In this document: positions 15,746-25,734 of the stretch, piece by piece
How positions within the stretch are numbered: the first letter of the stretch is position 1
How the letters are laid out: each line of letters begins with the position of its first letter
From: Candidatus Nitricoxidireducens bremensis
GTDB lineage: Bacteria; Pseudomonadota; Gammaproteobacteria; Burkholderiales; Rhodocyclaceae
NCBI GenBank assembly: GCA_030247725.1
Contig: JAOTRT010000017.1
Coordinates: 1-57,648, forward strand
Reading direction: 5' to 3'
DNA: 57,648 bases
Made by a program: the position numbers and the translations under genes
The notes under the pieces: generated by a model
Told to the model about the DNA's origin: nothing
Database searches by the model: none
What the model saw: only the letters and a program-made list of their open reading frames with translations

Positions 15746-18469
15746 GTGCCCCAGCCCCGCACCCAGCATCTCCATGACATCAAGCGCCACGCCTTGTGGG
15801 TGCTGGTGGCCTTTTTCCTGGCCCTGTCGTACTTCGCCGCCATCAACCTGCGGGAGAAGGTGGAGGAACGGCGCAACGCCGTCCTCATCAGCGCCTGGAC
15901 GGAAACCAGCGTCGCCTTCAGCAAGCTGATCCACGAATTGCAGAAGGAACGGGGCATGTCGAGCGGCTTCATCGCCTCGTCGGGCCGCAAGTTCCTTTAC
16001 GAGATCGGCGAGCAGCGCCGGGCCACCGATGCCGCCGCCGCCCTGCTGCAAAAGACTGCGGTCAGGCTGCCGAAGGAGGCCGATGTCCTCGCCCGCCTGA
16101 GCTTCGGCTCCCTGGCCGAGGTGGATGGACTGGTGGCCCTGCGCCGGGGCATCGACGAACTGCGCATGTCGCGCGAGGCGACGGTAGACCGCTACAGCCA
16201 AGTGATCGACCACATGTTCGACCACCTGCTGGCGACCATGAGCGTCGGCCAGGTAGGCTGGATCATCCGGCGCCAGATGGCCTTCGTGTTTTTCCTCCAG
16301 GCCAAGGAGATGGCGGGACAGGAACGGGCCCTCATCACGGCCATGCTGGCGAACGCCGACTTCGGCCCCCTGCGCCTGAACGCCTATCACCGCATCAAGG
16401 CCGTCGAGCAAGCGAGCGTCGACAGCTTTCTCCAGCTATCGGAGCCGGACGCCAGGACACGCTTCCAGGACATCCTGCAGCAACCCCACATCGCCCAGGC
16501 GGAGCGGATTCGCCGCCTCATCGTCGCCGTTGGCGCCAGCGGCGAGAAGCCGCAGATATCCCTGCCGCGCTCGGAACTCTGGTTCGCCCTCGCCAGCGAG
16601 AAGATCGATGCCATGAGCGCCTTCGAACGCTCCCTCAGCGATCATCTGATGAACAGCGCCAGGACCCTGGAAGCCCAGGCATGGCGGGCGCTGGTGGTGA
16701 ACGCCCTGACCATCCTGGCCTCCTTCGCCCTGGCCGGCGTCCTCATGCTGCAGATCTGGCGCGGCAAGGAACTCGCCGAGAAGAACCTGCATCTGGCCGC
16801 CGAGGTCTTCGACAACAGCGTCGAATCCATCATCATCGCCGACGCCGAAGCCAACATCATCGACGTGAACCCGGCCTTCAGCCGCATCAGCGGCTACGGC
16901 CGCGCCGAGGTGCTGGGCCAGAATCCGCGCCTGTTCAAGTCCGGCCGCCACGACGGCAAGTTTTACGAGGCCATGTGGGACAAGCTGCTGCGCAGCGGCA
17001 GTTGGGAAGGGGAAATCTGGAACCGCCGCAAGAACGGCAGCCTCTATCCGGCGCTGCTCTCCATCGCCACGGTGAAGGACGGCCGCGGCGCCATCAGCCA
17101 CTTCATCGCCATGACGGTGGACCTCAGCAAGTTCAAGGAAACCGAGAAACTGCTGGAGGAACTGCGCACCTTCGACCCGCTTACGGGACTGCCCAACCGG
17201 GAGGCCTGGCATTCGGCGGTGGACCAGGCGGTGGCGAACGCCCGCCGCACCGCCGGACGTTTCGCCGTACTCGACATCGGCCTCGACCGCTTCAAGACCA
17301 TCAACGAGTCCTTCGGCCACACCGTCGGCGACGAGGTGCTGGTGGCGGCCGCGGAAGTCATCAAGCGCCTGGTCCGCCGCCACGACGTGGCGGCCCGCCC
17401 CAGCGGCAATCACTTCTCCATCCTGCTCAACGACCTGTCGGACCCCGGCGAGATCGGCACCTATTGCGAGAACCTGCTGGCCGCCTTCGCCACGCCCCTG
17501 GACACCAGTGCCCAGAGCTTCAGCCTCTCCATCAGCGTGGGCATCGCCCTCTTCCCCAACGACGGTGCCGAGACCCGCGGCCTGCTCCAGAACGCCGAAT
17601 CGGCCCTCCATGCGGCGCGCGACCAGGGGGGCGCCAGCTACGCCTTCTATTCGAAGGAGATGAACTCCGCCGGCGCCAAGCTGCTGGCCCTGGAGCAGAT
17701 GATGCGCCAGGCCCTGGAGCATGGCGAACTCAGCGTGGTCTACCAGCCCCAGGTGGATGCCCGCAGCGGCCTGCTCGTCGGCGTCGAAGCCCTGCTGCGC
17801 TGGCACAGCCCGCAGCTGGGGCCGGTTTCCCCGGTCCAGTTCATTCCCATCGCGGAGACCACCGGGCTCATCGTTCCCATCGGCGAATGGGTGCTGCGGG
17901 AATCCTGCCGCCAGGCCCAGGCCTGGCGCACGAGATTCGGCGCCGACATCCCCGTGGCGGTGAACCTCTCGGCGCGCCAGTTCGTACGCGAAGACCTGAT
18001 GACGGTGGTCCAGACGATCCTCGACGAAACCGGCCTGCCGGCCCGGTTGCTGGAACTGGAGATCACCGAGGGCCTGCTGATGAACGATCCCGCCGGCGCC
18101 GCCGACATCATGCGCGGCCTGCGCGCCATGGGGCTCAAGCTGGCCCTGGACGACTTCGGCACCGGCTATTCGTCCCTGGCCTACCTGAAGACCTTTCCTC
18201 TCGACCGCCTCAAGCTGGACCGGGCCTTCGTCATCGACCTGGAGGAGAGCAAGGACGACCGGGCCATCGCCAACACGGTGGTCTCCCTCGGCCACCACCT
18301 GGAAATGCAGGTGCTCGCCGAAGGCGTGGAAACCGCCGCACAGCGCGACTACCTGGCCTCCATCGGCTGCGACATCTTCCAGGGCTATCTGTTCGGCAAG
18401 CCCATGAAACCCGAGGATCTGGCCGCCGCCATCCGCACCGGCGAACTGAGGCTGCCGCCGCCGGCCTGA
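15746..18469 (+). CDS. NIT-PAS-GGDEF-EAL c-di-GMP signalling protein
   Basis: A 907-residue membrane protein starting with GTG. After a membrane segment (VLVAFFLALSYFAAI) comes a periplasmic NIT (nitrate/nitrite-sensing) domain with the typical ELQKERGMSSGF. A second membrane segment (about 315-333), a PAS domain (VFDNSVESIIIADAEANIID), a GGDEF domain and an EAL domain follow. The GGDEF signature is degenerate (PSGNHF instead of GGDEF), so cyclase activity is unlikely. The EAL domain keeps GVEALLRW, the metal and loop motif DDFGTGYSSLAYL, and LAEGVET, so it should be an active c-di-GMP phosphodiesterase. The ligand may be nitrate or nitrite, judging by domain family only. The start codon is less certain than the frame. 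Confidence 0.87.
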   Translation: MPQPRTQHLHDIKRHALWVLVAFFLALSYFAAINLREKVEERRNAVLISAWTETSVAFSKLIHELQKERGMSSGFIASSGRKFLYEIGEQRRATDAAAALLQKTAVRLPKEADVLARLSFGSLAEVDGLVALRRGIDELRMSREATVDRYSQVIDHMFDHLLATMSVGQVGWIIRRQMAFVFFLQAKEMAGQERALITAMLANADFGPLRLNAYHRIKAVEQASVDSFLQLSEPDARTRFQDILQQPHIAQAERIRRLIVAVGASGEKPQISLPRSELWFALASEKIDAMSAFERSLSDHLMNSARTLEAQAWRALVVNALTILASFALAGVLMLQIWRGKELAEKNLHLAAEVFDNSVESIIIADAEANIIDVNPAFSRISGYGRAEVLGQNPRLFKSGRHDGKFYEAMWDKLLRSGSWEGEIWNRRKNGSLYPALLSIATVKDGRGAISHFIAMTVDLSKFKETEKLLEELRTFDPLTGLPNREAWHSAVDQAVANARRTAGRFAVLDIGLDRFKTINESFGHTVGDEVLVAAAEVIKRLVRRHDVAARPSGNHFSILLNDLSDPGEIGTYCENLLAAFATPLDTSAQSFSLSISVGIALFPNDGAETRGLLQNAESALHAARDQGGASYAFYSKEMNSAGAKLLALEQMMRQALEHGELSVVYQPQVDARSGLLVGVEALLRWHSPQLGPVSPVQFIPIAETTGLIVPIGEWVLRESCRQAQAWRTRFGADIPVAVNLSARQFVREDLMTVVQTILDETGLPARLLELEITEGLLMNDPAGAADIMRGLRAMGLKLALDDFGTGYSSLAYLKTFPLDRLKLDRAFVIDLEESKDDRAIANTVVSLGHHLEMQVLAEGVETAAQRDYLASIGCDIFQGYLFGKPMKPEDLAAAIRTGELRLPPPA

Positions 18470-18490
18470 CGGCGCGGTATCGAGCAGCCC

Positions 18491-21400
18491 TCAGCCCACC
18501 CACTTCCGCGCATTGCGGAACATGGTCATCCATGGCGAATCCTCGCCCCAGCCCTGCGGATGCCAGGACATCTGCACCGTGCGGAAGATGCGCTCCGGGT
18601 GGGGCATCATGATGGTGAAGCGGCCGTCGGCCGTGGTGACGCCGGTGATGCCGTCCGGCGAACCATTAGGGTTGAACGGATAGCGCATCGCCACCGCGCC
18701 CCGGTTGTCCACGTAGCGCAGGGCCACGAGGGCCTGGTCCTGGGCGCCGGCGGCGAACACGGCACGCCCCTCGCCGTGGGACACGACGATGGGCAGCTTC
18801 GACCCGGCCATGCCGGCGAGGAAGATGGACGGCGATTCGGGAATCTCCACCATGACGAAGCGGGCCTCGAACTGCTCGCTGCGGTTGCGGTGGAAGGTGG
18901 GCCAGTGCCCGGCACCGGGGATGATGGAGGCCAGGTTGCTCATCATCTGGCAGCCGTTGCAGACGCCCAGGGCGAAGGTGTCGGCGCGCTTGAAGAAGGC
19001 GGCGAACTCGTCGCGCAGGCGATCGTTGAAGAGGATGGACTTGGCCCAGCCCTGGCCGGCGCCGAGCACGTCGCCGTAGGAGAAGCCGCCGCAGGCCACC
19101 AGGCCCTTGAAGTCGGCGAGCTTCACGCGGCCGGCCTGGAGGTCGGACATGTGCACGTCCACGCTGGCGAAGCCGGCCCGGTCGAAGGCGGCGGCCATCT
19201 CCACCTGGCCGTTCACGCCCTGCTCCCGCAGGATCGCCATTTTGGGTCTTTGACCCAAAACGGCGGGTCCACTGGCCCCCCACCCCCCTGCCCCCGCCCC
19301 TGGGGCGGGGGAGTCACCCCCAAAGGCAAACGTCAAATGGGCCGTGAGGCCCGGATCGGCGGCATCCTGCACCGCCTCGAATTCCTCCCGGGCGCAGTCG
19401 GCGTCGTCCCGCAGGCGGGCGATGCGGTAGCTGGTCTCGGCCCAGACGGACTGCAGTTCGACGCGGGGGGCGCCGAACGCCAGCTTGGCGTTGCGCCAGA
19501 TGCGGATCTCGTCCTTGGTATTGAGAGTGCCGATCATGTGGCTGCAGGCCCCCAGGCCCGCGTCCCGCAGGGCGGCCATGACGGCCGGCCGGTCGTCCCG
19601 CTTCACCTGCAGCACGGCGCCCAGTTCCTCGTTGAATAGAGCGGCGACAAGGCGGTCGCGCATGCGGCCATCCACCATCTCGGGGAAGCGCTCGATGCCG
19701 TCCACATCGTTCATCAGCTCGTCGTAGCAGAGGGCGTCCAGATTCAGGGACACGCCGACGTGGGCGGCGAAGGCCATTTCGCAGGCGGTGGCGAACAGGC
19801 CGCCGTCGGAACGGTCGTGGTAAGCGAGGAGCCGGCCTTCCCGGCCGAGGCGCTGGATCGCGTCGAAGAAGGCCTTGAGCAGGACGGTGTCCGCATCCGG
19901 CGCATCGTTGCCGCTGACGCCGTAGACCTGGGCCAGGGCGGAGCCGCCGAGGCGGTTCCTGCCGGCGCCGAGATCGACGAGGATCAGTTCGGTCTCGCCC
20001 ACATCGGCGTCGCGGCGCAGTTCCGGCGTCAGGGTGCGGCGCACGTCGGCGCAGGGGGCGAAGGCCGTGACGATCAGCGACAGGGGCGCCGTCACCTGCT
20101 TCTGGCGTCCGCCCTCCTCCCAGCGCGTGCGCATGGAAAGGGAATCCTTGCCGACGGGAATGGAGATGCCCAGCTCGGGGCAGAACTCCAGGCCCACGGT
20201 CTTCACCGTATCGAACAGGGCCGCGTCCTCATGGCCGTGGCCGGCGGCGGCCATCCAGTTGGCCGACAGCTTGATCTTAGCAAGACTGCCGATGTCGGCG
20301 GCGGCGATGTTGGTGATCGCCTCGCCCACCGCCATGCGGCCCGAGGCCGGTGCGTCGAGCAGGGCCACCGGCGTGCGCTCGCCCATGGCGAAGCACTCGC
20401 CCAGATTGGTGTCGTAGCCCATGGTCGTCACGGCCACGTCGGCCACCGGCACCTGCCAGGGGCCGACGAACTGGTCGCGGGCCGTCATGCCGCCCACCGT
20501 GCGGTCGCCGATGGTGATGAGGAAGTTCTTGGCCGCCACCGCCGGCAGGCGCAGCACGCGAATCGCCGCCTCCTTGAGGTCGATGCCGCCCACTTCCAGG
20601 GCCGGCACGGCGCGGGCGATGCGCTCGGCCTTGCGGTGCATGCGCGGCGGCTTGCCGAGCAGCACTTCCATGTCCATGTCCACCGGCTTGTTGCCGAAGT
20701 GGGGATCGCGCACGAGAAGCTGGCCGTCGCCGGTCGCCTCGCCAAGGACGGCGAAGGGGCAGCGCTCCCGCTCGCACATAGCCTGGAACTCGGCCAGGCG
20801 CTCGGGCGCGATGGCCAGCACGTAGCGCTCCTGGGCCTCGTTGCACCAGATCTCGCGGGGCGACATGCCCGGCTCCTCGGAAGGCACGGCGCGCAGGTCG
20901 AAGTTGGCGCCGCAGCCGGCGCCGTGGGCCAGCTCGGGCATGGCGTTGGAGATGCCGCCGGCGCCCACGTCGTGGATGGCGAGAATGGGGTTGTCGTCGC
21001 CCATCTGCCAGCAGCGGTCGATGACCTCCTGGGCGCGGCGCTGGATTTCCGGATTGCCGCGCTGCACGGAGGCGAAGTCCAGATCGGCGGTGTTGGTGCC
21101 CGTGGTCATGCTCGATGCGGCGCCGCCGCCCAGGCCGATCAGCATGCCGGGGCCGCCCAACTGGATCAGCAGGGTGCCGGGCTTGAACTCGATCTTGAAG
21201 GAGTGGCTGTCGGCGATGTTGCCGACGCCGCCGGCGATCATGATGGGCTTGTGGTAGCCGCGCATCTCCCCCGCGAATTCCTGCTCGAAGCTGCGGAAGT
21301 AGCCGGCCAGGTTGGGCCGGCCGAATTCGTTGTTGAAGGCCGCTGCACCGATGGGGCCTTCGATCATGATGTCCAGCGCCGAGGCGATGCGCTCGGGCTT

Positions 21401-22453
21401 GCCGTACTGGGACTCCCAGGGCTGGGCGTAGCCGGGGATGTTGAGGTCCGAGACCGAGAAGCCGCACAGGCCGGCCTTGGGCTTGGAGCCGCGCCCCGTG
21501 GCGCCCTCGTCGCGGATCTCGCCGCCGGAGCCGGTAGCGGCGCCGGGGAAGGGGGAAATGGCCGTCGGGTGGTTGTGGGTCTCCACCTTGGCGAGGATGT
21601 GGGTGGTGTCTTCCACATAGCCGTAGGCGCCGTCCCTGCCGGGGAAGAAGCGCTTGATCTTCGCGCCCTCGATCACCGCCGCATTGTCCGAATAGGCGAC
21701 CACCGTGCCTTCCGGATGGGCCTTGTGGGATTCGCGGATCATGCCGAACAGGGACAGGGGCTGCTGCTCGCCGCCGACCTCCCAGGAGGCGTTGAATATC
21801 TTGTGGCGGCAGTGCTCGGAGTTCGCCTGGGCGAACATCATGAGCTCCACGTCGGTGGGATTGCGCTTCACCTTGCCGAAGTTCTCGACCAGGTAGTCGA
21901 TCTCGTCGTCCGAGAGGGCCAGGCCCAGTTCGGCGTTGGCGGCCACCAGGGCGGCCCGGCCGCCGGCGAGCACGTCCACCGTCGTCAGGGGCTGGGGCTG
22001 GACATGGCGGAACAGCCGGGCGGCATCGTCCACGCCGTCCAGCACCGATTCGGTCATGCGGTCGTGGAGCTTCGCGGCCAGGGCCGCCCGGTCCAGCCGG
22101 GCGCCGGCGGCGTGGAAAGCGGTGCCGCGCTCGACGCGGACCACCTTGGCGAAACCGCAGTTGCGGGCGATGTCCGTGGCCTTGGAGGACCAGGGCGAAA
22201 TCGTGCCCAGGCGCGGCGTCACCAGCAGCAGATCGCCGGCCGGCGCCGCCGGCAGGGTGGCGGGAATGCCCAGCAGATCCTTGAGCCGATCCAGCTCTTC
22301 CGTCCCCAGGGGCTCTTTCACCTCGACGAAATACCAGTGCTCCGCCGCCAGGGTGGCCAGGCCGGGAACGGCCGTACGGGCCTGTTCGGTCAGGCGGGCG
22401 AGACGGGAGGCGGAAAAGGCGGCAGCGCCGCGCAGCTTGAGGATTTCGGCCAT
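18491..22453 (-). CDS. purL: Phosphoribosylformylglycinamidine synthase (FGAR amidotransferase)
   Basis: A 1320-residue large-type PurL that converts FGAR to FGAM with glutamine and ATP in purine synthesis. The N-terminal PurS-like, two AIRS-like synthetase and C-terminal glutaminase domains are all present. Glutaminase residues are Cys1165 ([10 protein letters not shown]), His1285 and Glu1287 (MPHPERIF). The synthetase motifs include [20 protein letters not shown]. The linker before the glutaminase domain (residues about 1041-1071) is replaced by a Gly/Ala/Pro-rich stretch encoded by palindromic DNA, kept in frame. A TATAAT sequence lies 42 bases upstream of the ATG. The gene converges with the EAL gene, with 21 bases between the stops. 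Confidence 0.96.
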   Translation of the reverse strand: MAEILKLRGAAAFSASRLARLTEQARTAVPGLATLAAEHWYFVEVKEPLGTEELDRLKDLLGIPATLPAAPAGDLLLVTPRLGTISPWSSKATDIARNCGFAKVVRVERGTAFHAAGARLDRAALAAKLHDRMTESVLDGVDDAARLFRHVQPQPLTTVDVLAGGRAALVAANAELGLALSDDEIDYLVENFGKVKRNPTDVELMMFAQANSEHCRHKIFNASWEVGGEQQPLSLFGMIRESHKAHPEGTVVAYSDNAAVIEGAKIKRFFPGRDGAYGYVEDTTHILAKVETHNHPTAISPFPGAATGSGGEIRDEGATGRGSKPKAGLCGFSVSDLNIPGYAQPWESQYGKPERIASALDIMIEGPIGAAAFNNEFGRPNLAGYFRSFEQEFAGEMRGYHKPIMIAGGVGNIADSHSFKIEFKPGTLLIQLGGPGMLIGLGGGAASSMTTGTNTADLDFASVQRGNPEIQRRAQEVIDRCWQMGDDNPILAIHDVGAGGISNAMPELAHGAGCGANFDLRAVPSEEPGMSPREIWCNEAQERYVLAIAPERLAEFQAMCERERCPFAVLGEATGDGQLLVRDPHFGNKPVDMDMEVLLGKPPRMHRKAERIARAVPALEVGGIDLKEAAIRVLRLPAVAAKNFLITIGDRTVGGMTARDQFVGPWQVPVADVAVTTMGYDTNLGECFAMGERTPVALLDAPASGRMAVGEAITNIAAADIGSLAKIKLSANWMAAAGHGHEDAALFDTVKTVGLEFCPELGISIPVGKDSLSMRTRWEEGGRQKQVTAPLSLIVTAFAPCADVRRTLTPELRRDADVGETELILVDLGAGRNRLGGSALAQVYGVSGNDAPDADTVLLKAFFDAIQRLGREGRLLAYHDRSDGGLFATACEMAFAAHVGVSLNLDALCYDELMNDVDGIERFPEMVDGRMRDRLVAALFNEELGAVLQVKRDDRPAVMAALRDAGLGACSHMIGTLNTKDEIRIWRNAKLAFGAPRVELQSVWAETSYRIARLRDDADCAREEFEAVQDAADPGLTAHLTFAFGGDSPAPGAGAGGWGASGPAVLGQRPKMAILREQGVNGQVEMAAAFDRAGFASVDVHMSDLQAGRVKLADFKGLVACGGFSYGDVLGAGQGWAKSILFNDRLRDEFAAFFKRADTFALGVCNGCQMMSNLASIIPGAGHWPTFHRNRSEQFEARFVMVEIPESPSIFLAGMAGSKLPIVVSHGEGRAVFAAGAQDQALVALRYVDNRGAVAMRYPFNPNGSPDGITGVTTADGRFTIMMPHPERIFRTVQMSWHPQGWGEDSPWMTMFRNARKWVG
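19241..19311. repeat. Two palindromes in-frame inside purL
   Basis: The first is TTTGGGTC, a TTT loop and GACCCAAA (19241-19259), an 8-bp stem. The second is a 10-bp stem at 19291-19300 and 19302-19311 (CCCCCGCCCC against GGGGCGGGGG) with one base between. They lie in the linker preceding the glutaminase domain and encode the segment [15 protein letters not shown] and its continuation, up to the conserved [11 protein letters not shown]. This looks like a REP-type insertion tolerated by the protein. Confidence 0.55.
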
Positions 22454-22494
22454 GATGGGGCGGGGAGGAAAACCGGGGTCGGCGAGAGGCGGGG

Positions 22495-22500
22495 ATTATA
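22495..22500 (-). promoter_or_regulatory. Candidate -10 box of purL
   Basis: A perfect TATAAT on the minus strand lies 42 bases before the purL ATG, in an otherwise very GC-rich stretch. No convincing -35 box is seen at the normal distance, so the promoter may need an activator. PurR-type operators were not recognised. Confidence 0.4.
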
Positions 22501-22654
22501 CCTGCCGCGCCGGGCCGGCCCGCCCTGCCGGACGGGAACAAGTCGCCATTCCCGGCCGGAGCGGCGGCGCTACCTTACACCCGCCACGTTCCGCCTTGAC
22601 CACCCGCCTTTCGTGGGGCTATGCTCGCCGCGTCAATGGATTCCGGAGCTTGCC

Positions 22655-22855
22655 ATGTCGTCCGTCGAGGCTATCGAAACTGCGATCCGGCAACTGCCGC
22701 CTGCCGATCTCGCCGAGTTCCGGCGCTGGTTTGCCGAGTTCGATGCGGCTGCCTGGGACAAGCAGATCGAGGCAGACGCAGCGGCAGGAAAACTCGATGC
22801 GCTGGTCGCCGAAGCCGTCGCCGAATATGACGCCGGCCAGGCACGCGAGCTTTGA
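22655..22855 (+). CDS. Antitoxin of a RelE/ParE-type toxin-antitoxin pair
   Basis: A 66-residue acidic helical protein (MSSVEAIETAIRQLPPADL, then EFRRWFAEFDAAAWDKQIEA). This is the usual form of small antitoxins encoded just before RelE-like toxins: an N-terminal helix with LPPADLAEFRRW followed by WDKQIEADAAAGKLD. Its stop overlaps the toxin start (TTGA at 22852-22855), so the pair is translationally coupled. A GGAG (22645-22648) lies 6 bases before the ATG. It would neutralise the toxin and probably repress the operon, although no obvious DNA-binding motif could be named. Confidence 0.75.
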   Translation: MSSVEAIETAIRQLPPADLAEFRRWFAEFDAAAWDKQIEADAAAGKLDALVAEAVAEYDAGQAREL

Positions 22856-23112
22856 GGCATTTCGCCTCCAATCGATTCTGGCAGTGCTTCGACACGCTAC
22901 CCGCTGACATCCGACGCCTGGCCGAACGGAACTACGCGGTACTCAAGCACGACCCGGCGCACCCGTCCCTGCAATTCAAGCCGATTCTCTCCGGCCGCTT
23001 CCGCAGCGTGCGGATAGGACTCCACTACCGCGCCCTCGGCGTTCCGGTGGCGAAAGGCATCCAGTGGTTCTGGATCGGCAGCCACGCCGATTACGACCGC
23101 CTGATCGGGTAA
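22852..23112 (+). CDS. RelE/ParE-family toxin
   Basis: An 86-residue basic protein read from a TTG start overlapping the antitoxin stop. The fold is suggested by helix FDTLPADIRRLAERNYAVLK and the strands PSLQFKPILSGRFRSVRIG and IQWFWIGSHADYDRLIG. The last motif (IGSHADYDRL) is characteristic of the RelE/HigB-like superfamily. It is likely either an mRNA interferase or a gyrase poison; the sequence alone does not decide which. Nothing else in the neighbourhood looks mobile. Confidence 0.78.
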   Translation: MRHFASNRFWQCFDTLPADIRRLAERNYAVLKHDPAHPSLQFKPILSGRFRSVRIGLHYRALGVPVAKGIQWFWIGSHADYDRLIG

Positions 23113-23291
23113 GACAAGCACAGTTTGACGGCGGTCTTTGCCAAGAAGCCGCCGATGGGAGTAAGCTGCGGGCCCCGCGGCATCATGGCCGATGCCGCTC
23201 CCGCCCAGGCCCCGCCGAACGCCTGCCGGGCACCCGCATAGCCGCCGGCCCCTGGATGCGCCGGCGCGAAAAAATAGAACAGCCGAACCCC

Positions 23292-25685
23292 ATGCGATTG
23301 CGCTATACCGTCCTCGGAATACTGCTGGCCGTCTGGCTCGGCGCCTGGGCTGGTCTTGCCTCCGCCGCGACGGAGGCCGTCGTCGCCGCCGCCACGACCG
23401 AAGCGCCGCTGGTTCCCGCCGCCCGCATCCTGCGGGACCCCGAAGGCCGCCTGACCGTCGCCGACCTGATGGGCCGGCCGGACCTGCCGGCCCTGGCCGA
23501 AAGCCACCGCACCGCCAGCTTCGGCTTCAGCCGGGCCACCTATTGGTTCGCCGTGGTCGTCGAGAATCCCACCGACCGTTCGCTGCAACGGCTCCTCGCC
23601 TTCACCCCGACCTGGCTGGACGACGTCCGCATCACCCTGGTCCGCCCCGACGGCACGATCCACCAGCAGATCGCCGGCGACCGCCTGGCCTTTTCCCGCC
23701 GCGCCCTCGCCCACCGCCAGATCAACGTCGAACTGGACCTGCCGCCGGGCCGCAGCCAGCTGCTGGTGCGCGCCCAGACCCGCGACCCCTTCCTCGTGAA
23801 CATGACCCTGTGGGAGAAGAGCGCCTTCTTCGCGGCGGACGCCGGCGAGAGCAGGTATTTCGGCTTCCTCTACGGCGCCATGGCGGCCCTGCTGCTGTTC
23901 AACCTGGTGCTGTTCTTCTCGGTGCGCGAATCCGTCTATGGGACCTATGTCGCTTACCTGGCGGCCTTCATCCTCGCCCACTCCACCTACAACGGCCACC
24001 TCTTCCCGCTCCTGTGGCCCGACTCCCCCGCCTGGGGCAACTGGGCCCACTCCACCTTCATCTACCTGTTCATACTGACCGGCGTCCTCTTCGCCATCAA
24101 CTTCCTCGAACTGCGCACGAAGCTGCCCCGGCTCCACCGCTGGGCGGTCGGCTTCGGCCTCGCCATCGCCGCCTCCAGCCTTCTCACCGCGCTCAGCGGC
24201 GACTACGGCCTCCACGTCTCCAGCGCCATCCTCTGGGTCGTCCCCTATTCGCCCTTCGTATTGCTGCTGGGTCTGGCCTCCCTGCGGCAGGGCAACCGGG
24301 CCGCCCGCTTCTTCCTCACCGCCACCACGGCGGGCTTCATCGGCTCCTTCGTCACCGCCGGCACCGTGGCCGGCCTCGTCCCCTACTCCTTCGCCGCCTA
24401 CCGGGCGGTGGACTTCGGCATGCTGATCGATGCCGTGTTGCTGTCCCTGGCCCTGGCCGACCGCCTGCGGCTCTCGCGCGCCGAGGCCGACCGGGCCAAG
24501 GCCGAACTCATCGAGGCCGGCCGCTCCTACGCGCGGCAACTGGAGGAAACCGTCGCCCAGCGCACGCGGGAACTCAGCGAGGCCAACGCCATCAAGGACA
24601 AGTTCTTCGCCATCGTCGCCCACGACCTGCGCGGCCCCATCGGCGGCCTGGCGGCCCTGTTCAACGGCCCGGTCATGGCACCCAAGGACCTGACGCCGGA
24701 AACCCTGGAGATCGTCCGCGCCTCGACGCGGAACACCCAGACCTTCCTGGAGGAACTGCTGACCTGGGCCCGCAGCCAGCGCGGCGAAATCGACTTCCGG
24801 CCCGTGGCCGTGGATATTCCCCGCCTGCTGGCGGAAACCCAGGAGCTGTTCGCCGTCCAGGCCAGGAACAAGGGCGTCAAGCTGGACCTCGGCATCTACG
24901 AACCCTGCTGGGCGTACGCCGATCCGGCCATGGTCCATACCATCCTGCGCAACCTGGTCCACAACGCCCTCAAGTTCACCGACAGCGGCGGCAGCGTGCG
25001 GGCCCGCCTCGAACGGCAGGACGGCCATTGCCGCATCGCCATCGTCGACACCGGCATCGGCATGAATCCCGAAGTGCTGCAGGACATCTTCCGCCTGGAC
25101 GTGAAACCCCAGTCCTCCCCCGGCACCCGCAACGAATCGGGCACCGGCCTCGGCCTGGTCCTGTGCAAGGAATTCGTCGAGAAGAACGGCGGCACCATCG
25201 AGGCGGAAAGCACGCCCGGCCAGGGCGCCACCTTCCGCTTCAGCCTGCCCCTGGCCGCGGAATCGGAGATCGTCGCCCCCGACGCCATCCTCGCCGTCGC
25301 CAGCACCTTGCGGGTGCTGATCGTCGAGGACGATGCCCTCCACCGCAAGGCCAGCGAGCAGGCGCTGCGCAAGCTGGGCTGCACCCTGGCCTTCGCCGCG
25401 GACGGCGCCGAGGCGGTCCAGCTGGCGGCCGGCCGCGACTTCGACCTGATCCTGATGGACATCGACCTGCCCGGCATCGACGGCATCGAAGCCGCCCGCC
25501 GCATCCGCGCCGGCGGCAGCCGGGCCCGCATCGTCTCCCTGTCTTCGTACTCGCGCCACGACCTGAACCGGATGGTCGGCGAAGACCGCTTCGACGACTA
25601 CCTGTACAAACCCCTGACCCAGGACGATGCCCTCCTGCTGGTGCTGTCCTGCCAGTTCCCCCAACTGGGCCAGGACCGGACTTGA
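23292..25685 (+). CDS. 7TMR-DISM hybrid sensor histidine kinase
   Basis: A 797-residue membrane sensor. It has a signal peptide (up to GLASAATEA), then a periplasmic 7TMR-DISMED2-like domain (ATYWFAVVVENPTDRSLQRL, PGRSQLLVRAQTRDPF). Seven membrane segments follow (about 195-395), then a coiled coil, a HisKA domain with H444 (IVAHDLRGPIGG), an HATPase domain (ILRNLVHNALKFTD, GTGLGLVLCKEF) and a receiver with Asp723 (ILMDIDLPGIDG). The receiver ends with a conserved KP pair (YLYKPL). 7TMR-DISM sensors usually bind carbohydrates or other small ligands; the ligand here is unknown. The start at 23292 is preferred over upstream in-frame codons because it begins the signal peptide. Confidence 0.9.
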   Translation: MRLRYTVLGILLAVWLGAWAGLASAATEAVVAAATTEAPLVPAARILRDPEGRLTVADLMGRPDLPALAESHRTASFGFSRATYWFAVVVENPTDRSLQRLLAFTPTWLDDVRITLVRPDGTIHQQIAGDRLAFSRRALAHRQINVELDLPPGRSQLLVRAQTRDPFLVNMTLWEKSAFFAADAGESRYFGFLYGAMAALLLFNLVLFFSVRESVYGTYVAYLAAFILAHSTYNGHLFPLLWPDSPAWGNWAHSTFIYLFILTGVLFAINFLELRTKLPRLHRWAVGFGLAIAASSLLTALSGDYGLHVSSAILWVVPYSPFVLLLGLASLRQGNRAARFFLTATTAGFIGSFVTAGTVAGLVPYSFAAYRAVDFGMLIDAVLLSLALADRLRLSRAEADRAKAELIEAGRSYARQLEETVAQRTRELSEANAIKDKFFAIVAHDLRGPIGGLAALFNGPVMAPKDLTPETLEIVRASTRNTQTFLEELLTWARSQRGEIDFRPVAVDIPRLLAETQELFAVQARNKGVKLDLGIYEPCWAYADPAMVHTILRNLVHNALKFTDSGGSVRARLERQDGHCRIAIVDTGIGMNPEVLQDIFRLDVKPQSSPGTRNESGTGLGLVLCKEFVEKNGGTIEAESTPGQGATFRFSLPLAAESEIVAPDAILAVASTLRVLIVEDDALHRKASEQALRKLGCTLAFAADGAEAVQLAAGRDFDLILMDIDLPGIDGIEAARRIRAGGSRARIVSLSSYSRHDLNRMVGEDRFDDYLYKPLTQDDALLLVLSCQFPQLGQDRT

Positions 25686-25734
25686 TTCCCGCCGCCCCGG
25701 CCGCAGATACGCAAGATCCCACCCGGAGAACCCC

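Noticed and set aside
15796..18612. Very long second reading frame over the GGDEF-EAL gene
   Set aside because: It is a high-GC shadow frame rich in Arg/Pro/Gly; the other frame encodes clear NIT, PAS, GGDEF and EAL domains.
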